From Variovorax paradoxus (GTDB lineage: Bacteria; Pseudomonadota; Gammaproteobacteria; Burkholderiales; Burkholderiaceae_C): a stretch of DNA of 64,000 bases. The position numbers and the translations under genes are program-made. The notes under the pieces were generated by a model. It was not told the DNA's origin and searched no databases. It saw only the letters and a program-made list of their open reading frames with translations. Of the stretch, positions 34,008 to 43,361 are shown in pieces (within the stretch, counting starts at the first letter, position 1; each line of letters begins with the position of its first letter). Where the stretch lies: NCBI RefSeq assembly GCF_009755665.1, contig NZ_CP046622.1, positions 3,348,001 to 3,412,000 on the forward strand, in the 5' to 3' direction.

Positions 34008-36050
34008 TTAGGAGGCCACGACGTCGATCGCCCAGGCCGGCTTGTTCTTGCGCAGGTAGACGTTGTCCCAGGCTGTCAGCAACAGGGCGAGCGGGGTCGG
34101 AACAACGGTGTTGGCGTTGAGCGTGAAAGTGCCGGCGGCATAGTCGACCGCCCCGACCGCGAGCAACTGCCCGGCCAGGTGCATGTAGAGCACGCCGGCC
34201 CCGTCGTCCGTGATGAGGTAGGACGCCGCGGGGCCCCAATCCACGATAGGTGTCGCAAGGTACTTTCCCTGTAGCTGCCCTGTGACGGTCAGCGAAACCG
34301 AGCCCGGCGAAATGCCCGTGACGCCGAAGCTGCCCGAGCCGCTTGCGATGGCGACCGATGCAGTCGCGAGCGTGGCGGTGTCGACGGTCACATTGACCGG
34401 CGTGCCAGGCGCAGGGATCGTCGTCGGGCTGAGCCGGAAGGTGCCTTGCGCATAGTTCACCGTGCCCGTGCCATAGCCGGTCAGATTGCCCGCTCCGTCG
34501 TCGGTCACGGTCCGCGGCGTACCGTCATTCCAGGTGATCGTCAGGGCGCCGGGCTCGATGCTTTTGGCGCCAGGCGCGAGCGACGACACGCCGCTGGTGT
34601 TGAAGGGCCAATAGAACTTGCCACCGTTGTCCAACGTCAGCAGCTCGCTCGAGCGCGCCGCCTGCGGCTCGACCCACTGGTAGATGACCTCGCTGCCGAC
34701 ATCCGGCAGCGCCCCAAGCGTGACAGACACGGTTCCGGTAGTGAAGTTGACCGTGCCGGCCCCATAGCCGCTGTCCGGGCCGCGAATCGCGCCCGAGCCG
34801 TCATCCCGGATGACATACCAGCGGCTGGCGACCATGTAGGCGACGGACAGCGTGCCCGCCACTGGCGCTGGCTCGATGGTCCGCACGTAGGAGAGCGCGC
34901 GGCTTTCGGCGGTAACGCGGATGCTCTGCGACTGGGTGACAGCCTGGGGCACCTGCGCCGGCTGGTACGTGATGTCGAAGGTGAGCGCGCTGGTGCCAAA
35001 AACGTTCGTCAGCAGCGACAGAATGCCGTTGTCATAGTCGATGGTGCCGACTTGGGTTCCGGCGCTCATGAGGCGGCCGCCGCTGTCGCTCACGGTCACT
35101 GCCCCGTTCACCACCGTGAGGGTGTTCGGCTTGATCGCCCCGCCGACAAACAGGCTTTGCGACGTGGTGAACGCGAGCGTGACGCTCGATGTGACCGCGC
35201 CGCCGCCGGACACGACGCCCGCGAGCAACTGGTTGCTGCGCGCGTCGGCAATCGGCGTCTCAATCTGCGCGCTCGGCACGAGCTGGGTGAAGATGCCCGT
35301 GGCTTTGACCGAGAAATCGCCCATGCTCGCCCCTTCCTCGAGGGGCACCACGCCGTAGTACTTGGCCGCGTCCGCCACGATGACGCTGCTGACCTTCGTC
35401 GCTGCCGCGAGTTGGGCCTTGGTCGGATCGATGCGGGCTACATCGAAGCCGGGAAAGTCGGCGCGCAGCGGGTCGCTGATCTTGAGCGTGAGCACGTAGC
35501 GCTGAAAGTCCCCTTGTGCATCGGTGAACGTGGACAGCACCACCGAGGCCTCGGTCACGCGCACGTACTGGATGAACTGGTCGGGGAACCCTTCACGCTT
35601 CGTCAGCGCCAGCGTGCTTCCGATGGCCGGCAGGTCGTCTGTACGCTGGAAGATCTGGATCGTGGCCTGACCGTTGATGTGGTTGCCGAACAAGAACCCG
35701 GCGTAGTTCGGCCCGACGCTCAGATAAGCCTCGATGCGCGAGATGGCCGCGGTGCGCACGTCGAAGGTTTCGCCCGCGAACATGGTGACGGAAACGTTCG
35801 GGTCGTTCGGTGGCTCGGCAATGATGAGGTTCGCGCCCATGTAGGTATCGGTGTCGTCCGATTGCACCCACACATGCACCTTGCGCGCGCTCACTCGCCC
35901 GGCTGCGCGGTCGACCTCGGAGATGTCGGGAAAGATGGCATTGCTGGAGCCGTCGACAACGACATTCGCCGTGGGCGCGCCACCGCCTTCGGGAACATCG
36001 TCCATCACTTGGGACTTCACCAGCTTCACGTCGCCTTTAAGAATCGTCAT
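34008..36050 (-). CDS. Phage tail protein (680 aa) with four ~97-residue repeats
   Basis: The N-terminal 250 residues form a mixed domain. The rest contains four copies of a strand motif of the form DDG-x-G-x-L...G-x-V-x-Y-x-x-G-x-x-x-L at about residues 318-346, 412-445, 514-541 and 612-646. Such modular beta repeats are found in extended tail-tip or fibre proteins. It is next to the tape measure region and transcribed with the tail operon. Confidence 0.7.
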   Translation of the reverse strand: MTILKGDVKLVKSQVMDDVPEGGGAPTANVVVDGSSNAIFPDISEVDRAAGRVSARKVHVWVQSDDTDTYMGANLIIAEPPNDPNVSVTMFAGETFDVRTAAISRIEAYLSVGPNYAGFLFGNHINGQATIQIFQRTDDLPAIGSTLALTKREGFPDQFIQYVRVTEASVVLSTFTDAQGDFQRYVLTLKISDPLRADFPGFDVARIDPTKAQLAAATKVSSVIVADAAKYYGVVPLEEGASMGDFSVKATGIFTQLVPSAQIETPIADARSNQLLAGVVSGGGAVTSSVTLAFTTSQSLFVGGAIKPNTLTVVNGAVTVSDSGGRLMSAGTQVGTIDYDNGILSLLTNVFGTSALTFDITYQPAQVPQAVTQSQSIRVTAESRALSYVRTIEPAPVAGTLSVAYMVASRWYVIRDDGSGAIRGPDSGYGAGTVNFTTGTVSVTLGALPDVGSEVIYQWVEPQAARSSELLTLDNGGKFYWPFNTSGVSSLAPGAKSIEPGALTITWNDGTPRTVTDDGAGNLTGYGTGTVNYAQGTFRLSPTTIPAPGTPVNVTVDTATLATASVAIASGSGSFGVTGISPGSVSLTVTGQLQGKYLATPIVDWGPAASYLITDDGAGVLYMHLAGQLLAVGAVDYAAGTFTLNANTVVPTPLALLLTAWDNVYLRKNKPAWAIDVVAS

Positions 36051-36053
36051 GCG

Positions 36054-36446
36054 TCAGACCTCGATCAATCGCAGCGTGGCGATGTAGGGATAGGAATCAG
36101 GGGGAAGCTCGGGACGTGCGAGCGGCGTCGCCTCGATTGGCTCGCCAGGTGCGAATTGCACATTGAAGATTCGCCCGTCCGCGAGCGTCAGCACGTGGAC
36201 ACCCACGGCATCCGCCGCAGCGAGCGCGCGCAGTGCCTTGAGCACCCCGCGATCAATCCAGCCGGCATCCGAGGTGCCCTGCAGGGTCAGCGGCCGGCCG
36301 GCAAGCTTGGTGGCCGCGTCGATCAGCAGCGCGCCGGTGACCGAATACTCGGCGGACTTCTCGACCGGGCTCCAGTTGAATTCATCCGCCCAAACCATGC
36401 CGCGCGGGATTTGGATCGAACCGAGGGTGTGATGTGTGGTCGCCAT
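36054..36446 (-). CDS. Small tail-assembly protein (130 aa)
   Basis: The 130-residue protein lies directly downstream of the tape-measure gene and starts four bases after its stop region. It has a FNWSPVEKSAEYSVTGALLIDA segment (given here in part: FNWSPVEKSAEYSV) that is typical of small phage proteins in this place. It may be a distal-tail or tape-measure-associated factor. Confidence 0.65.
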   Translation of the reverse strand: MATTHHTLGSIQIPRGMVWADEFNWSPVEKSAEYSVTGALLIDAATKLAGRPLTLQGTSDAGWIDRGVLKALRALAAADAVGVHVLTLADGRIFNVQFAPGEPIEATPLARPELPPDSYPYIATLRLIEV

Positions 36447-36450
36447 CTGC

Positions 36451-39168
36451 TTACGTCGAGGCGACGCCCTTGGCCTGCCCCAGCCGCGCCATGAGGTCTT
36501 GGATGATGTCGGCGCCGGCGTTGTCGGTGTTCACAGCACCGAGAGAACTGCCGTTGAGATTGATGTCCACCCGGACATTGCGAAACGATTCCTGACGGGG
36601 GATCGTGGTGGGCGTGCCCGGCGTTCCGCTGGCTTGGCTAAAGGTCACTTTCTCCGCCGCCTTCAACAGCGCGAAGCTCAGCGTGTCGCCCCCGTATTTC
36701 TTCTGTCCGGGGTTGTTGAAATACTGGACGTTGCCCTGCTCATCGGCGAACTCGCGGGCGATGCTGCGCGCCTTGGCATCGTCATCGACGCCGGCATTCT
36801 TCAGGAAGGCGGCGATGCCCGTGAGGGTGCCGAGGTCACTGCCGGCGACAACGGTGTTGCCGTTCTTGTCGGTCGAGAAACCGTTTTTGTCCACACCAAG
36901 GCGCTTGCGTTCCAACACCTGCTCGCGCTCCTGCAACGCAATCGCCTTCTCGCGCGCCTCGATGTCGCGCTCGCGCGCGCTGGTCACGTTCTGCAGCGCG
37001 CCTGCGAGTTCGTTGGCGGACTTGACCGCATCGGACTGCGCATCCCGCAGCCGCAGAGTCGAGCGGCCGGCGCCGTCGACCACCATCTCGAAGCCGCGCA
37101 TGGCGGCTTGCGCCTGCACCCAGCCGGGTGCGACGCCGTTGCTCGCCGCGATGGCGGCATCGGCCGCCCGCTTCCACGCTTCACCGAGGCCGATGGCGGT
37201 CGCCTTGCCACTGTCGCGGATGAGTTCGAAATCCCGCAGCGCAGTCTTGGCAGCGACCTCGAGGGCCTCTTTCGTCTCGATGCCTGCGCGCGAGAACGCC
37301 GCGGCAATCTCAGCGGCCGCCTGTTCCTGCGCCTTGCTGTTCTCGCCCGCCGATCCGGCAGCGGCGATGTTGGCCTTGCGCAGTTCCTCGAGCTTCTGCA
37401 CGGCCAGCTCAAGGTTTCCGGTGGCGATTGCCTTTGCGTATTCTTCACGCAGACCGACCACTGAAGCACGCGCTTCCTCGGCCTTCACCCGCTGCGCATC
37501 GGCTGCGCTGGCCGACTTCTGGCCCGCCTCCTTCGCGCTGTCGCCGGCGGCTTGCATCGTGGCCGCCATATCGGTGAATGCCGCGGCGCTCGCGGTGGTC
37601 GCCGTCGTGGTCGCCTCGGCACCGGCGGTCAGCCCAGCCCATCCCGTCCGCGCCAACTCCGCGCCCTCGGCCGCCCGGTCGAAAGCTTCCGAAGCCTTCT
37701 CGCCGAAAGCCTCTGTGACCCCCTCCATCCCGGCAGCCGATTCGCGGACATCGGCTGCCGCCTGCTTGAACGCCGCAGACACGCCGCCGAAGGTGATCTT
37801 CGATAGCCCTTCGATGATTGCGGCGGTTCCGCTCAAGATATCGCGGGACACCCCGGCGAAGGCCTGGGCCACCCGAAACACCACCGCGATGAGCGTGTTG
37901 GCGCCTGCAGTTGCGACGCCCCAGGCCGTTTGCACGACGCTGCCCGTGGTCTGCGCCTTCTGCCCGAAGCTGTCGAGCAGCTCCCCCACACGGCCGGCCA
38001 GCGCCTGCGCCTTCGCGATCAAAGCGGGCACATCGACGCTCGCGATGAACGCCTGCACCCATTTGATGCCGTTCTGAAAGGCCGACGCAATGGCGGTTCC
38101 GAAGCGGCCCACGGTGCCGTCAGCCACCGCTGCACGCAGCGCCCCGGCCAGCTTCTCGACACCATCCTTCAGCACAGGCAGCACCGGCGTGGTCAGGGCA
38201 TTGGCGGCCGTGTTCCACGCGGTGCGCAGGCTGTCGAGCGCACCGTTGAGGTTGTTCTGCATCACGGCCGCCGTATCGGCTGCGCTGCCACCGGCATCCG
38301 TCAGAGCCTTCTTCAATTCATCGAGCTTGCCGACACCCTGATTCAGCAAGGCGCGCAGAGCGGGCCCGGCCTCCTGCCCGACCGCCGCAATAGCTCGTTG
38401 CCCCGCCGGACCAGCGGCGGCCAGCTCGTGCAAGGCCTTCTCGAAGTTGGTCGACGTGATGCCGGCCGCGGCCAGTTCCGTGCGGAACTTGCTGGCCGGG
38501 TCCGAGAACTGCGAGAGGACAGAGTTCAACGCCGTACCCGCGCGGCTCGCGTCAATGCCTGCGTCGGCGAACTTCCCGATGACAGCCACGGTGAATTCGA
38601 GGCCGAGGCCGAGCGAGTTCGCAAGCGGCGCGGCATAGCTCAGAGCCTGCGCCAGGCCGGTCACGCTGGTGTTCGTGGCGTTGGCGCCCTTCGCCAGTAC
38701 GTCCGCGACCCGGCCCGAGTCGGAGAACGCCAGGCCAAGGCCCGTGACGATCTTCGTCAGGTACTCGGCGGAGGTGGAGAGCTCGATTCCGCCCGCACGG
38801 GCGAGCTGCATGGCAGCCGGGAGCGCCTCAATCGCCTGCTTGACGCTCAACCCCGCCTTCGCCAGATTTTCGAGAGCGCCGGCAGCCTCGAGTTCGGTGA
38901 AGCCAAATCGCGTATCCGCTGCGGCATCCGTCGCGGCCTTGCGCAGCGCGCGCATTTCGGCAGCAGTAGCGCCGGTCGCCGCCTGCACACGGCTGAGCGC
39001 CTGCTCGAGGTCGGCACCGCCCTTCACCCACCCGGCAAAGGCCTGAATGCCGAAGTAGCTGAGCACCACCGCGGCGAATGCGGCGAGGCGGCTCTGCAGC
39101 TTGTCGAACACCTTGGACGCATCGTCCTTGGCATTGATGAGAATCTGAATCGGCTTGGGAGTGGCCAC
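36451..39168 (-). CDS. Phage tail tape-measure protein
   Basis: The 905-residue protein sets tail length. The N-terminal 260 residues have the TP901-type pattern (ALSRVQAATGATAAEM, GALENLAKAGLSVKQA, YLTKIVTGLGLAF and ASRAGTALNSVLSQF). A hydrophobic middle part near residues 390-470 and long Ala-rich helices follow, with a Gln/Arg/Glu-rich coiled coil near 760-800. The length suggests a tail of about 130-140 nm by the usual rule of about 0.15 nm per residue (inference). It is the longest gene of the phage. Confidence 0.93.
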   Translation of the reverse strand: MATPKPIQILINAKDDASKVFDKLQSRLAAFAAVVLSYFGIQAFAGWVKGGADLEQALSRVQAATGATAAEMRALRKAATDAAADTRFGFTELEAAGALENLAKAGLSVKQAIEALPAAMQLARAGGIELSTSAEYLTKIVTGLGLAFSDSGRVADVLAKGANATNTSVTGLAQALSYAAPLANSLGLGLEFTVAVIGKFADAGIDASRAGTALNSVLSQFSDPASKFRTELAAAGITSTNFEKALHELAAAGPAGQRAIAAVGQEAGPALRALLNQGVGKLDELKKALTDAGGSAADTAAVMQNNLNGALDSLRTAWNTAANALTTPVLPVLKDGVEKLAGALRAAVADGTVGRFGTAIASAFQNGIKWVQAFIASVDVPALIAKAQALAGRVGELLDSFGQKAQTTGSVVQTAWGVATAGANTLIAVVFRVAQAFAGVSRDILSGTAAIIEGLSKITFGGVSAAFKQAAADVRESAAGMEGVTEAFGEKASEAFDRAAEGAELARTGWAGLTAGAEATTTATTASAAAFTDMAATMQAAGDSAKEAGQKSASAADAQRVKAEEARASVVGLREEYAKAIATGNLELAVQKLEELRKANIAAAGSAGENSKAQEQAAAEIAAAFSRAGIETKEALEVAAKTALRDFELIRDSGKATAIGLGEAWKRAADAAIAASNGVAPGWVQAQAAMRGFEMVVDGAGRSTLRLRDAQSDAVKSANELAGALQNVTSARERDIEAREKAIALQEREQVLERKRLGVDKNGFSTDKNGNTVVAGSDLGTLTGIAAFLKNAGVDDDAKARSIAREFADEQGNVQYFNNPGQKKYGGDTLSFALLKAAEKVTFSQASGTPGTPTTIPRQESFRNVRVDINLNGSSLGAVNTDNAGADIIQDLMARLGQAKGVAST

Positions 39169-39249
39169 GAGAATTTAGGTCGGTTGAGGCAGGAGCCGAT
39201 TGCTTTTCAGCGGCAGCCCATGGCGCCTGAAAACAAGCACCACGGGTTG

Positions 39250-39277
39250 CCGCTGCCCGCGGCGATGCGGGCAGCGG
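39250..39277 (-). terminator. Hairpin after the major tail protein gene
   Basis: CCGCTGCCCGC and GCGGGCAGCGG form a perfect 11-bp stem with a six-base loop five bases after the major tail protein stop. Without a T-run it may act as a partial terminator, giving more major tail protein than tape measure. Confidence 0.55.
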
Positions 39278-39282
39278 TGCAG

Positions 39283-40071
39283 TTAGGAGGCGACGGGGCG
39301 GCCGTCCGCGTAGATGGCCTCGACGTTGGCGGGCTTGAGCACCTCGAGGCCGAACTGCAGTTGCACGAAGTCGGTTCCCTCGGCGATGAGCGGGAGGTCG
39401 CCCGTGGGAGTCAGCACGACCTTCGGCATGTAGAAATCGCGGTTGGCACCGGATGCGTTGTCCGCGACGATGCGCAACGCGCCGAGCACTTCGGCCTTGC
39501 CGCCGGTCTTGACCCGCTCGAAGGTGCCAGCGACCGGCGTGTAGCCGAACTGCACATCGCCTGCAACGATGGCGCCGCCCTCGATGATCTGGACGCGCCC
39601 GGTTTCGAGGTCAACGTTGTAGTCGTCGCCTGCATCGAACGTCACGGTTCCGGCTTCGTCCTTGACCGTGACAGCGGTCACGTTGCGCACACCCAGCGGG
39701 TTTGCCGCGGTGGCGCCCAGTTGGTAGAACCGCCCGGGTTCGACGCGGCGCAGCTCTGCGGACACAGCAACGGCAGTCTGCGAAACCACCTGCCGCGTGC
39801 CAGCCAGCCACAGCGCATAGTTCGACGCGTTCACGTTGTCGCAGTTGAGCGCGCCAGTCCGGTTGATGCGGACGGTCAGCGACTTGTCCTTTTCACCCTG
39901 CGCCGTTTGCGAGCTGTAGTGCTCGGCCTTTTCGGTGTCGATGGTGAGATTGACGCCCGGGCAGTTGCCGAGCGGAATCTCGCCCGTCAACTCTTCGTTG
40001 GCGTCGTAGGGGTCGAAATACGTGCGGCCGCGCGGGATCGCATATTCGTCTTTGATGTGGACAACAGGCAT
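39283..40071 (-). CDS. Major tail tube protein
   Basis: The 262-residue protein has a strand-rich layout and lies between the head-tail joining genes and the tape measure, where the tube protein is expected. The body has a repeated TVKDEAGTVTFDAGDDYNVD-type strand pattern (shown in part) found in tail tube proteins of the TTP family. The ATG at 40071 was chosen because upstream codons overlap the previous gene. The tail chaperone gene with a programmed frameshift, usual between tube and tape measure, is not visible. Confidence 0.8.
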   Translation of the reverse strand: MPVVHIKDEYAIPRGRTYFDPYDANEELTGEIPLGNCPGVNLTIDTEKAEHYSSQTAQGEKDKSLTVRINRTGALNCDNVNASNYALWLAGTRQVVSQTAVAVSAELRRVEPGRFYQLGATAANPLGVRNVTAVTVKDEAGTVTFDAGDDYNVDLETGRVQIIEGGAIVAGDVQFGYTPVAGTFERVKTGGKAEVLGALRIVADNASGANRDFYMPKVVLTPTGDLPLIAEGTDFVQLQFGLEVLKPANVEAIYADGRPVAS

Positions 40072-40094
40072 GGTGGAAGCTCCAGGGGAAAGGT

Positions 40095-40502
40095 TCAGGG
40101 TTGCCCGTCGAAGCGGGCGCCGGTGGTGAAAAGAAGGTCGACGCCCACAAGGCCGTCTTCGGGGTACTGCGGTGCGCCGACCAGCAGCAGGGAAAGGCGC
40201 TCCCAGCGCCGCCCTGCCGCCTCGCCGGGCGCCCAGTTGTGCAGCGCGCCAACCACGGCAACGAATGCCGCATCGACAAGCGCCGCCGCTTCGTCGCCCT
40301 TGGTCGTCAACAGCGTCACCCGGTAACCCGGCTGCACGTTCACTGCGCCGGCCTTGCTGTCGGCGACCCGGCAATCTGCGAACGAAACAGAGGCCAGCGG
40401 CCGCGCTGAGCGGCTGCCCTTGTCGGACGTGAAGCCCATGACGGTCCAATCAGCGAGAACCTCCCGGACACGGCCAACGATGACGGGCTCAAGTGCAAGC
40501 AT
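40095..40502 (-). CDS. Head-tail or tail-completion protein (135 aa)
   Basis: The product has the length and place of the tail-terminator/minor tail U-like proteins. It lies between the FII-like joiner and the tube gene and has a helix-strand pattern (LVDAAFVAVVGALHNWAP). No clear motif is seen, so the role is assigned by synteny. Confidence 0.6.
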   Translation of the reverse strand: MLALEPVIVGRVREVLADWTVMGFTSDKGSRSARPLASVSFADCRVADSKAGAVNVQPGYRVTLLTTKGDEAAALVDAAFVAVVGALHNWAPGEAAGRRWERLSLLLVGAPQYPEDGLVGVDLLFTTGARFDGQP

Positions 40503-40504
40503 GG

Positions 40505-40801
40505 TCAGACGCTCCGCAACACCAAGCGCACGAAGCCGAGGCCGTCTTGCTCCGCCGTCTCGACTACGTAGGCGATGCCGTCAATCGTTAGCGCACTGTC
40601 CCGCTCGAGTGCACCGAGCCCTGCAACAGGCCCCGTACATTCGGGCGCCGCGGCATCGACTTCGCCACCGAAGGGTGCGGCGTAGGGCTTGTCGAAGATG
40701 ACAGGCACATCAACGCCCTCGACCACTGCGATGGCGTTGGCAAGGCGGCCGAGCACCGCGCCATTGGCGCGGGCTTCGAGGGCGGCGAAGGGCGTCGACA
40801 T
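40505..40801 (-). CDS. Head-tail joining protein, FII-like
   Basis: The 98-residue protein has the layout of lambda gpFII: an N-terminal helix, a VFDKP-type strand, then RDSALTIDGIAYVVE and a GLGFVRLVL end. gpFII finishes the head and lets the tail bind. The start at 40801 is four bases past the DUF2190 gene stop. The call is supported by its neighbours. Confidence 0.65.
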   Translation of the reverse strand: MSTPFAALEARANGAVLGRLANAIAVVEGVDVPVIFDKPYAAPFGGEVDAAAPECTGPVAGLGALERDSALTIDGIAYVVETAEQDGLGFVRLVLRSV

Positions 40802-40805
40802 CGCT

Positions 40806-41129
40806 TCAGGCGTTGAGGTGGACCCAAGCGGTGGTAGCACCCGCGCCGGCGGCCTTGGCGGCGTAGCCGGCCAGGGTGTTGCCGCTGGCGGTGGTCGTGA
40901 GCCGGTCGTTCGCGTCATCCCAATACAGGAGCGCGCCCTGAACCGGAGCGTCGGCAGCCAGCTTGGCGAGTTCGACCACGCCTTTGACGCGCAGCGCGCC
41001 GGTGGAGCCCGCCGCGATGTCGGCGACCGCGATACCGACGCGAGCGCCGATCACCACCACGGCACCCGACGCCACAGCCGAACCCGGCGTGTAGTCGAGC
41101 ACGTTGCCTTCTTGAACAAAATTCTTCAT
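40806..41129 (-). CDS. DUF2190 capsid-associated protein
   Basis: The 107-residue protein starts MKNFVQEGNVLDYTPGSAV and has the later GALLYWDDANDRLTTT element, the mark of DUF2190. These proteins decorate the capsid, often as trimers or fibres. The gene lies directly behind the capsid gene, as usual. Confidence 0.82.
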   Translation of the reverse strand: MKNFVQEGNVLDYTPGSAVASGAVVVIGARVGIAVADIAAGSTGALRVKGVVELAKLAADAPVQGALLYWDDANDRLTTTASGNTLAGYAAKAAGAGATTAWVHLNA

Positions 41130-41193
41130 GACGTTTCCTTGAGGAAGTTGAGATGTGCTGTGCCGGCAGGGCCGTGAGGCCCTGCCACGGGCA

Positions 41194-43287
41194 TCAGGCG
41201 CCGGCGTTCTTCGCGAGGGTGCGGAAGTCGAGCGGCGACACACCGGCATCGATGCGCACCTTGAACTCGGTACCGTCGACGTTCCAACCGGCCTTCTGCT
41301 CGAGGTACGGCTGATCGTTGCCATCGAGGTAGCTCACTTCGATGGTGTCGGTGGCGTTCTGGTCGGCGGCGCCATACCAGGCGGTCGGCGAGGCGGCATC
41401 GAGCCGCGCGTCCGAGATGACCTCGAAGGTGTCGCGCACCGAGTTCGGAACGGTGTTGTTCTTGCTGGCGGCGCCCACTTCGAACTCGCTCGCCTTCACC
41501 ACGTTAGCGACGCCGCGCAGCGCACGCGGCACGAGCAGGTACTTCAGGCCGATGTTCAGCGCCGACTTGCCTTGCTTCTGCACAGCCATCGCCGCGCCCA
41601 TTGCATCGACGCTCGCGGTGGTGATCGCGCCGGCAGCCATCAGGTTGGCGTGATCGGCATGGAACAGAGGAATGCCGTCGCTCATGGCCGGATTGCTGGT
41701 CAGCACCGCATACACCAGATCGCCCACTGTGCGGATGGCAGCACGGCCCATCAGGCGCGGAACGCGGGTGAACGCGTCCATGTCGTCATTGATGACGGCT
41801 TGCCGCGTGATGCTGAAAAGTTCGCCGAAGGTCGCGAGCATCACGGTTTCGCCGCGCTCGCCAAGCGTCGCGTACTTGTACTCGGCGCCTTCGGCCACCT
41901 TGCGCAGGCTCGGGAACGCGTTCAAGTCGACGCGCTTGCCGGGCTTGAAGTCGCCGAGCGAGCCGGCCCGGGTCCACAGCGGGAACGTTTCATCGGCTTC
42001 GGTGTAGCCGCGCAGCAGCGACTTGTTCGCCACGTTCGCGAGCAGGCCCGGGAAGTCGCTGGTGCTGTGCGTGAACGCGGCGCCGATGAATGCCATCTTG
42101 TCGAGGCCATCGGTCTTGAAGCCGGCGCGAGCCAGGCTGGAGCGAGCCAGTTCGGCGAGCGTGTAGCCGCGGAAGGGGTTTGCACCTTCGGGCTTCTCCA
42201 GACCGGCACGCGCGAGCAGCGCCTGCGTGGCGGCGTTGCGCTGCTTGTCGGATTCGTCTTCGACGGTGGTCACATGGGCGCCTGCCACGGGCGTTGCGCC
42301 GGTGGCGAGGTGCGCGAGCAGGCGCGTGCCGGCCGCCTCGACGGTCACGGCGTGATCGTCTTCGCAGGCACGCTGGATATCGGCGACGCCGGGCTGTGCG
42401 GCAAAGCGCGCGAAGCTCGCACGGATGCCCGAGCGGCGCGCCTGATCGGCGGCCAGCACTGCGGCGGCATCCGGTGCCACGACAGGTGCGGCGGGGTTGG
42501 CGGGAACGGCGGCGGTTCCGCCGCCGGCCGCAGCTGCGCCGGCAGCGCCGATGGAGGCCAGCAGCACATGGGAACGGAATTTCATAGAGTCCTCTTCAGC
42601 GGAAAGAGCGGCAGGCGCCGCGGTGGTGCCCTCGGCCAGCAGAGCAGCCGGCAGAGAGCGGTAACGGTTGAGCGGGAGGTCGCGCGCGGCGCTGGCGGCA
42701 ACAGGCATCGGGTCGGTGACCGCATCGATGAACTTCGCGGCGAGCGCCTCGGCCGCCGTGTAGAAGTGGTCTTTGCCATCGGTCAGCAGGGCCAGCATCC
42801 CGGGCTGATCGCCGGTGCGCACCGCGTAGCTTGTGGACATCGCCGCCGCCCAGGTGTCGAGCTGATCGGCGAGTTCGCGCAGCTCGGCGCTGTTGCCGGC
42901 GGCGTAGGTCCACGGCGCGTGAATCATGAGCATGGCGTTGTCCGCCATGTGCACCTTGTCGCCGGCCATGGCGATGAGGCTGGCAATGGAGAACGCCATG
43001 CCGTCGACTTCCGTCGTCACGGTCGCCTTGTGGCGACGAAGCGCATTGAAGATGGCCAGGCCATCGGGGACGCTGCCGCCGATGCTGTTGATGCGGACGG
43101 TGATCTGATCGGCGTCGACGGCCTGCAGTTCACGAACGAAGGAAGCGGCGCTGACCGTTTCCTCCCACCAGCTTTCTCCGATGTCGCCGTAGATGTAAAT
43201 CTCGGCTGCGGCTGCTACACCCAGCGCGGCTGCGGCGAGGGCTGTGCGGCGGCGAATTGCGTACCAGGTGTTTTGCGGTTTGCTCAT
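41194..43287 (-). CDS. Fused ClpP-like prohead protease and major capsid protein
   Basis: The 697-residue protein joins two functions. Residues about 28-200 are a ClpP-like protease with the oxyanion part INSIGGSVPDG, Ser100 in GMAFSIAS and His123 in MIHAPW. The C-terminal part (about 300-697) is a Mu gpT-like major capsid protein (IGAAFTHSTSDFPGLL, FSITRQAVINDDMDAFTRVP). Fusions of this kind are known in other phages. An internal ATG at 42585 with AGAGGA at a good distance could make a separate 463-residue capsid protein. A linker of Ala/Pro lies near residues 240-275. Confidence 0.9.
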   Translation of the reverse strand: MSKPQNTWYAIRRRTALAAAALGVAAAAEIYIYGDIGESWWEETVSAASFVRELQAVDADQITVRINSIGGSVPDGLAIFNALRRHKATVTTEVDGMAFSIASLIAMAGDKVHMADNAMLMIHAPWTYAAGNSAELRELADQLDTWAAAMSTSYAVRTGDQPGMLALLTDGKDHFYTAAEALAAKFIDAVTDPMPVAASAARDLPLNRYRSLPAALLAEGTTAAPAALSAEEDSMKFRSHVLLASIGAAGAAAAGGGTAAVPANPAAPVVAPDAAAVLAADQARRSGIRASFARFAAQPGVADIQRACEDDHAVTVEAAGTRLLAHLATGATPVAGAHVTTVEDESDKQRNAATQALLARAGLEKPEGANPFRGYTLAELARSSLARAGFKTDGLDKMAFIGAAFTHSTSDFPGLLANVANKSLLRGYTEADETFPLWTRAGSLGDFKPGKRVDLNAFPSLRKVAEGAEYKYATLGERGETVMLATFGELFSITRQAVINDDMDAFTRVPRLMGRAAIRTVGDLVYAVLTSNPAMSDGIPLFHADHANLMAAGAITTASVDAMGAAMAVQKQGKSALNIGLKYLLVPRALRGVANVVKASEFEVGAASKNNTVPNSVRDTFEVISDARLDAASPTAWYGAADQNATDTIEVSYLDGNDQPYLEQKAGWNVDGTEFKVRIDAGVSPLDFRTLAKNAGA

Positions 43288-43333
43288 GAACTGAGGGCCT
43301 CTGTGTTGAGGCCCTCAGTGTCAAAAAACCGGC

Positions 43334-43361
43334 GTCCGGTTTTTAGGGGAGAAACCGGATT
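43334..43361. repeat. 28-bp direct repeat, copy 1, at the portal gene end
   Basis: The 28 bases begin GTCCGGTTTTTAGGGG and end CCGGATT; 25 of 28 bases equal those at 45165-45192. On the minus strand both copies fold into a hairpin with TCCGG...CCGGA ends. Copy 1 covers the last two bases of the portal gene and is followed by an AACCGG-ACG-CCGGTTTTTT hairpin that could end transcription. Confidence 0.7.

Noticed and set aside
34446..36494. Long plus-strand frame across a tail gene
   Set aside because: Antisense shadow of a minus-strand tail protein; no protein features.
39283..40449. Long version of the major tail protein with an added N-terminal part
   Set aside because: The added part is Arg/Gly-rich, overlaps the gene upstream and is not protein-like; the ATG at 40071 gives a normal tube protein.
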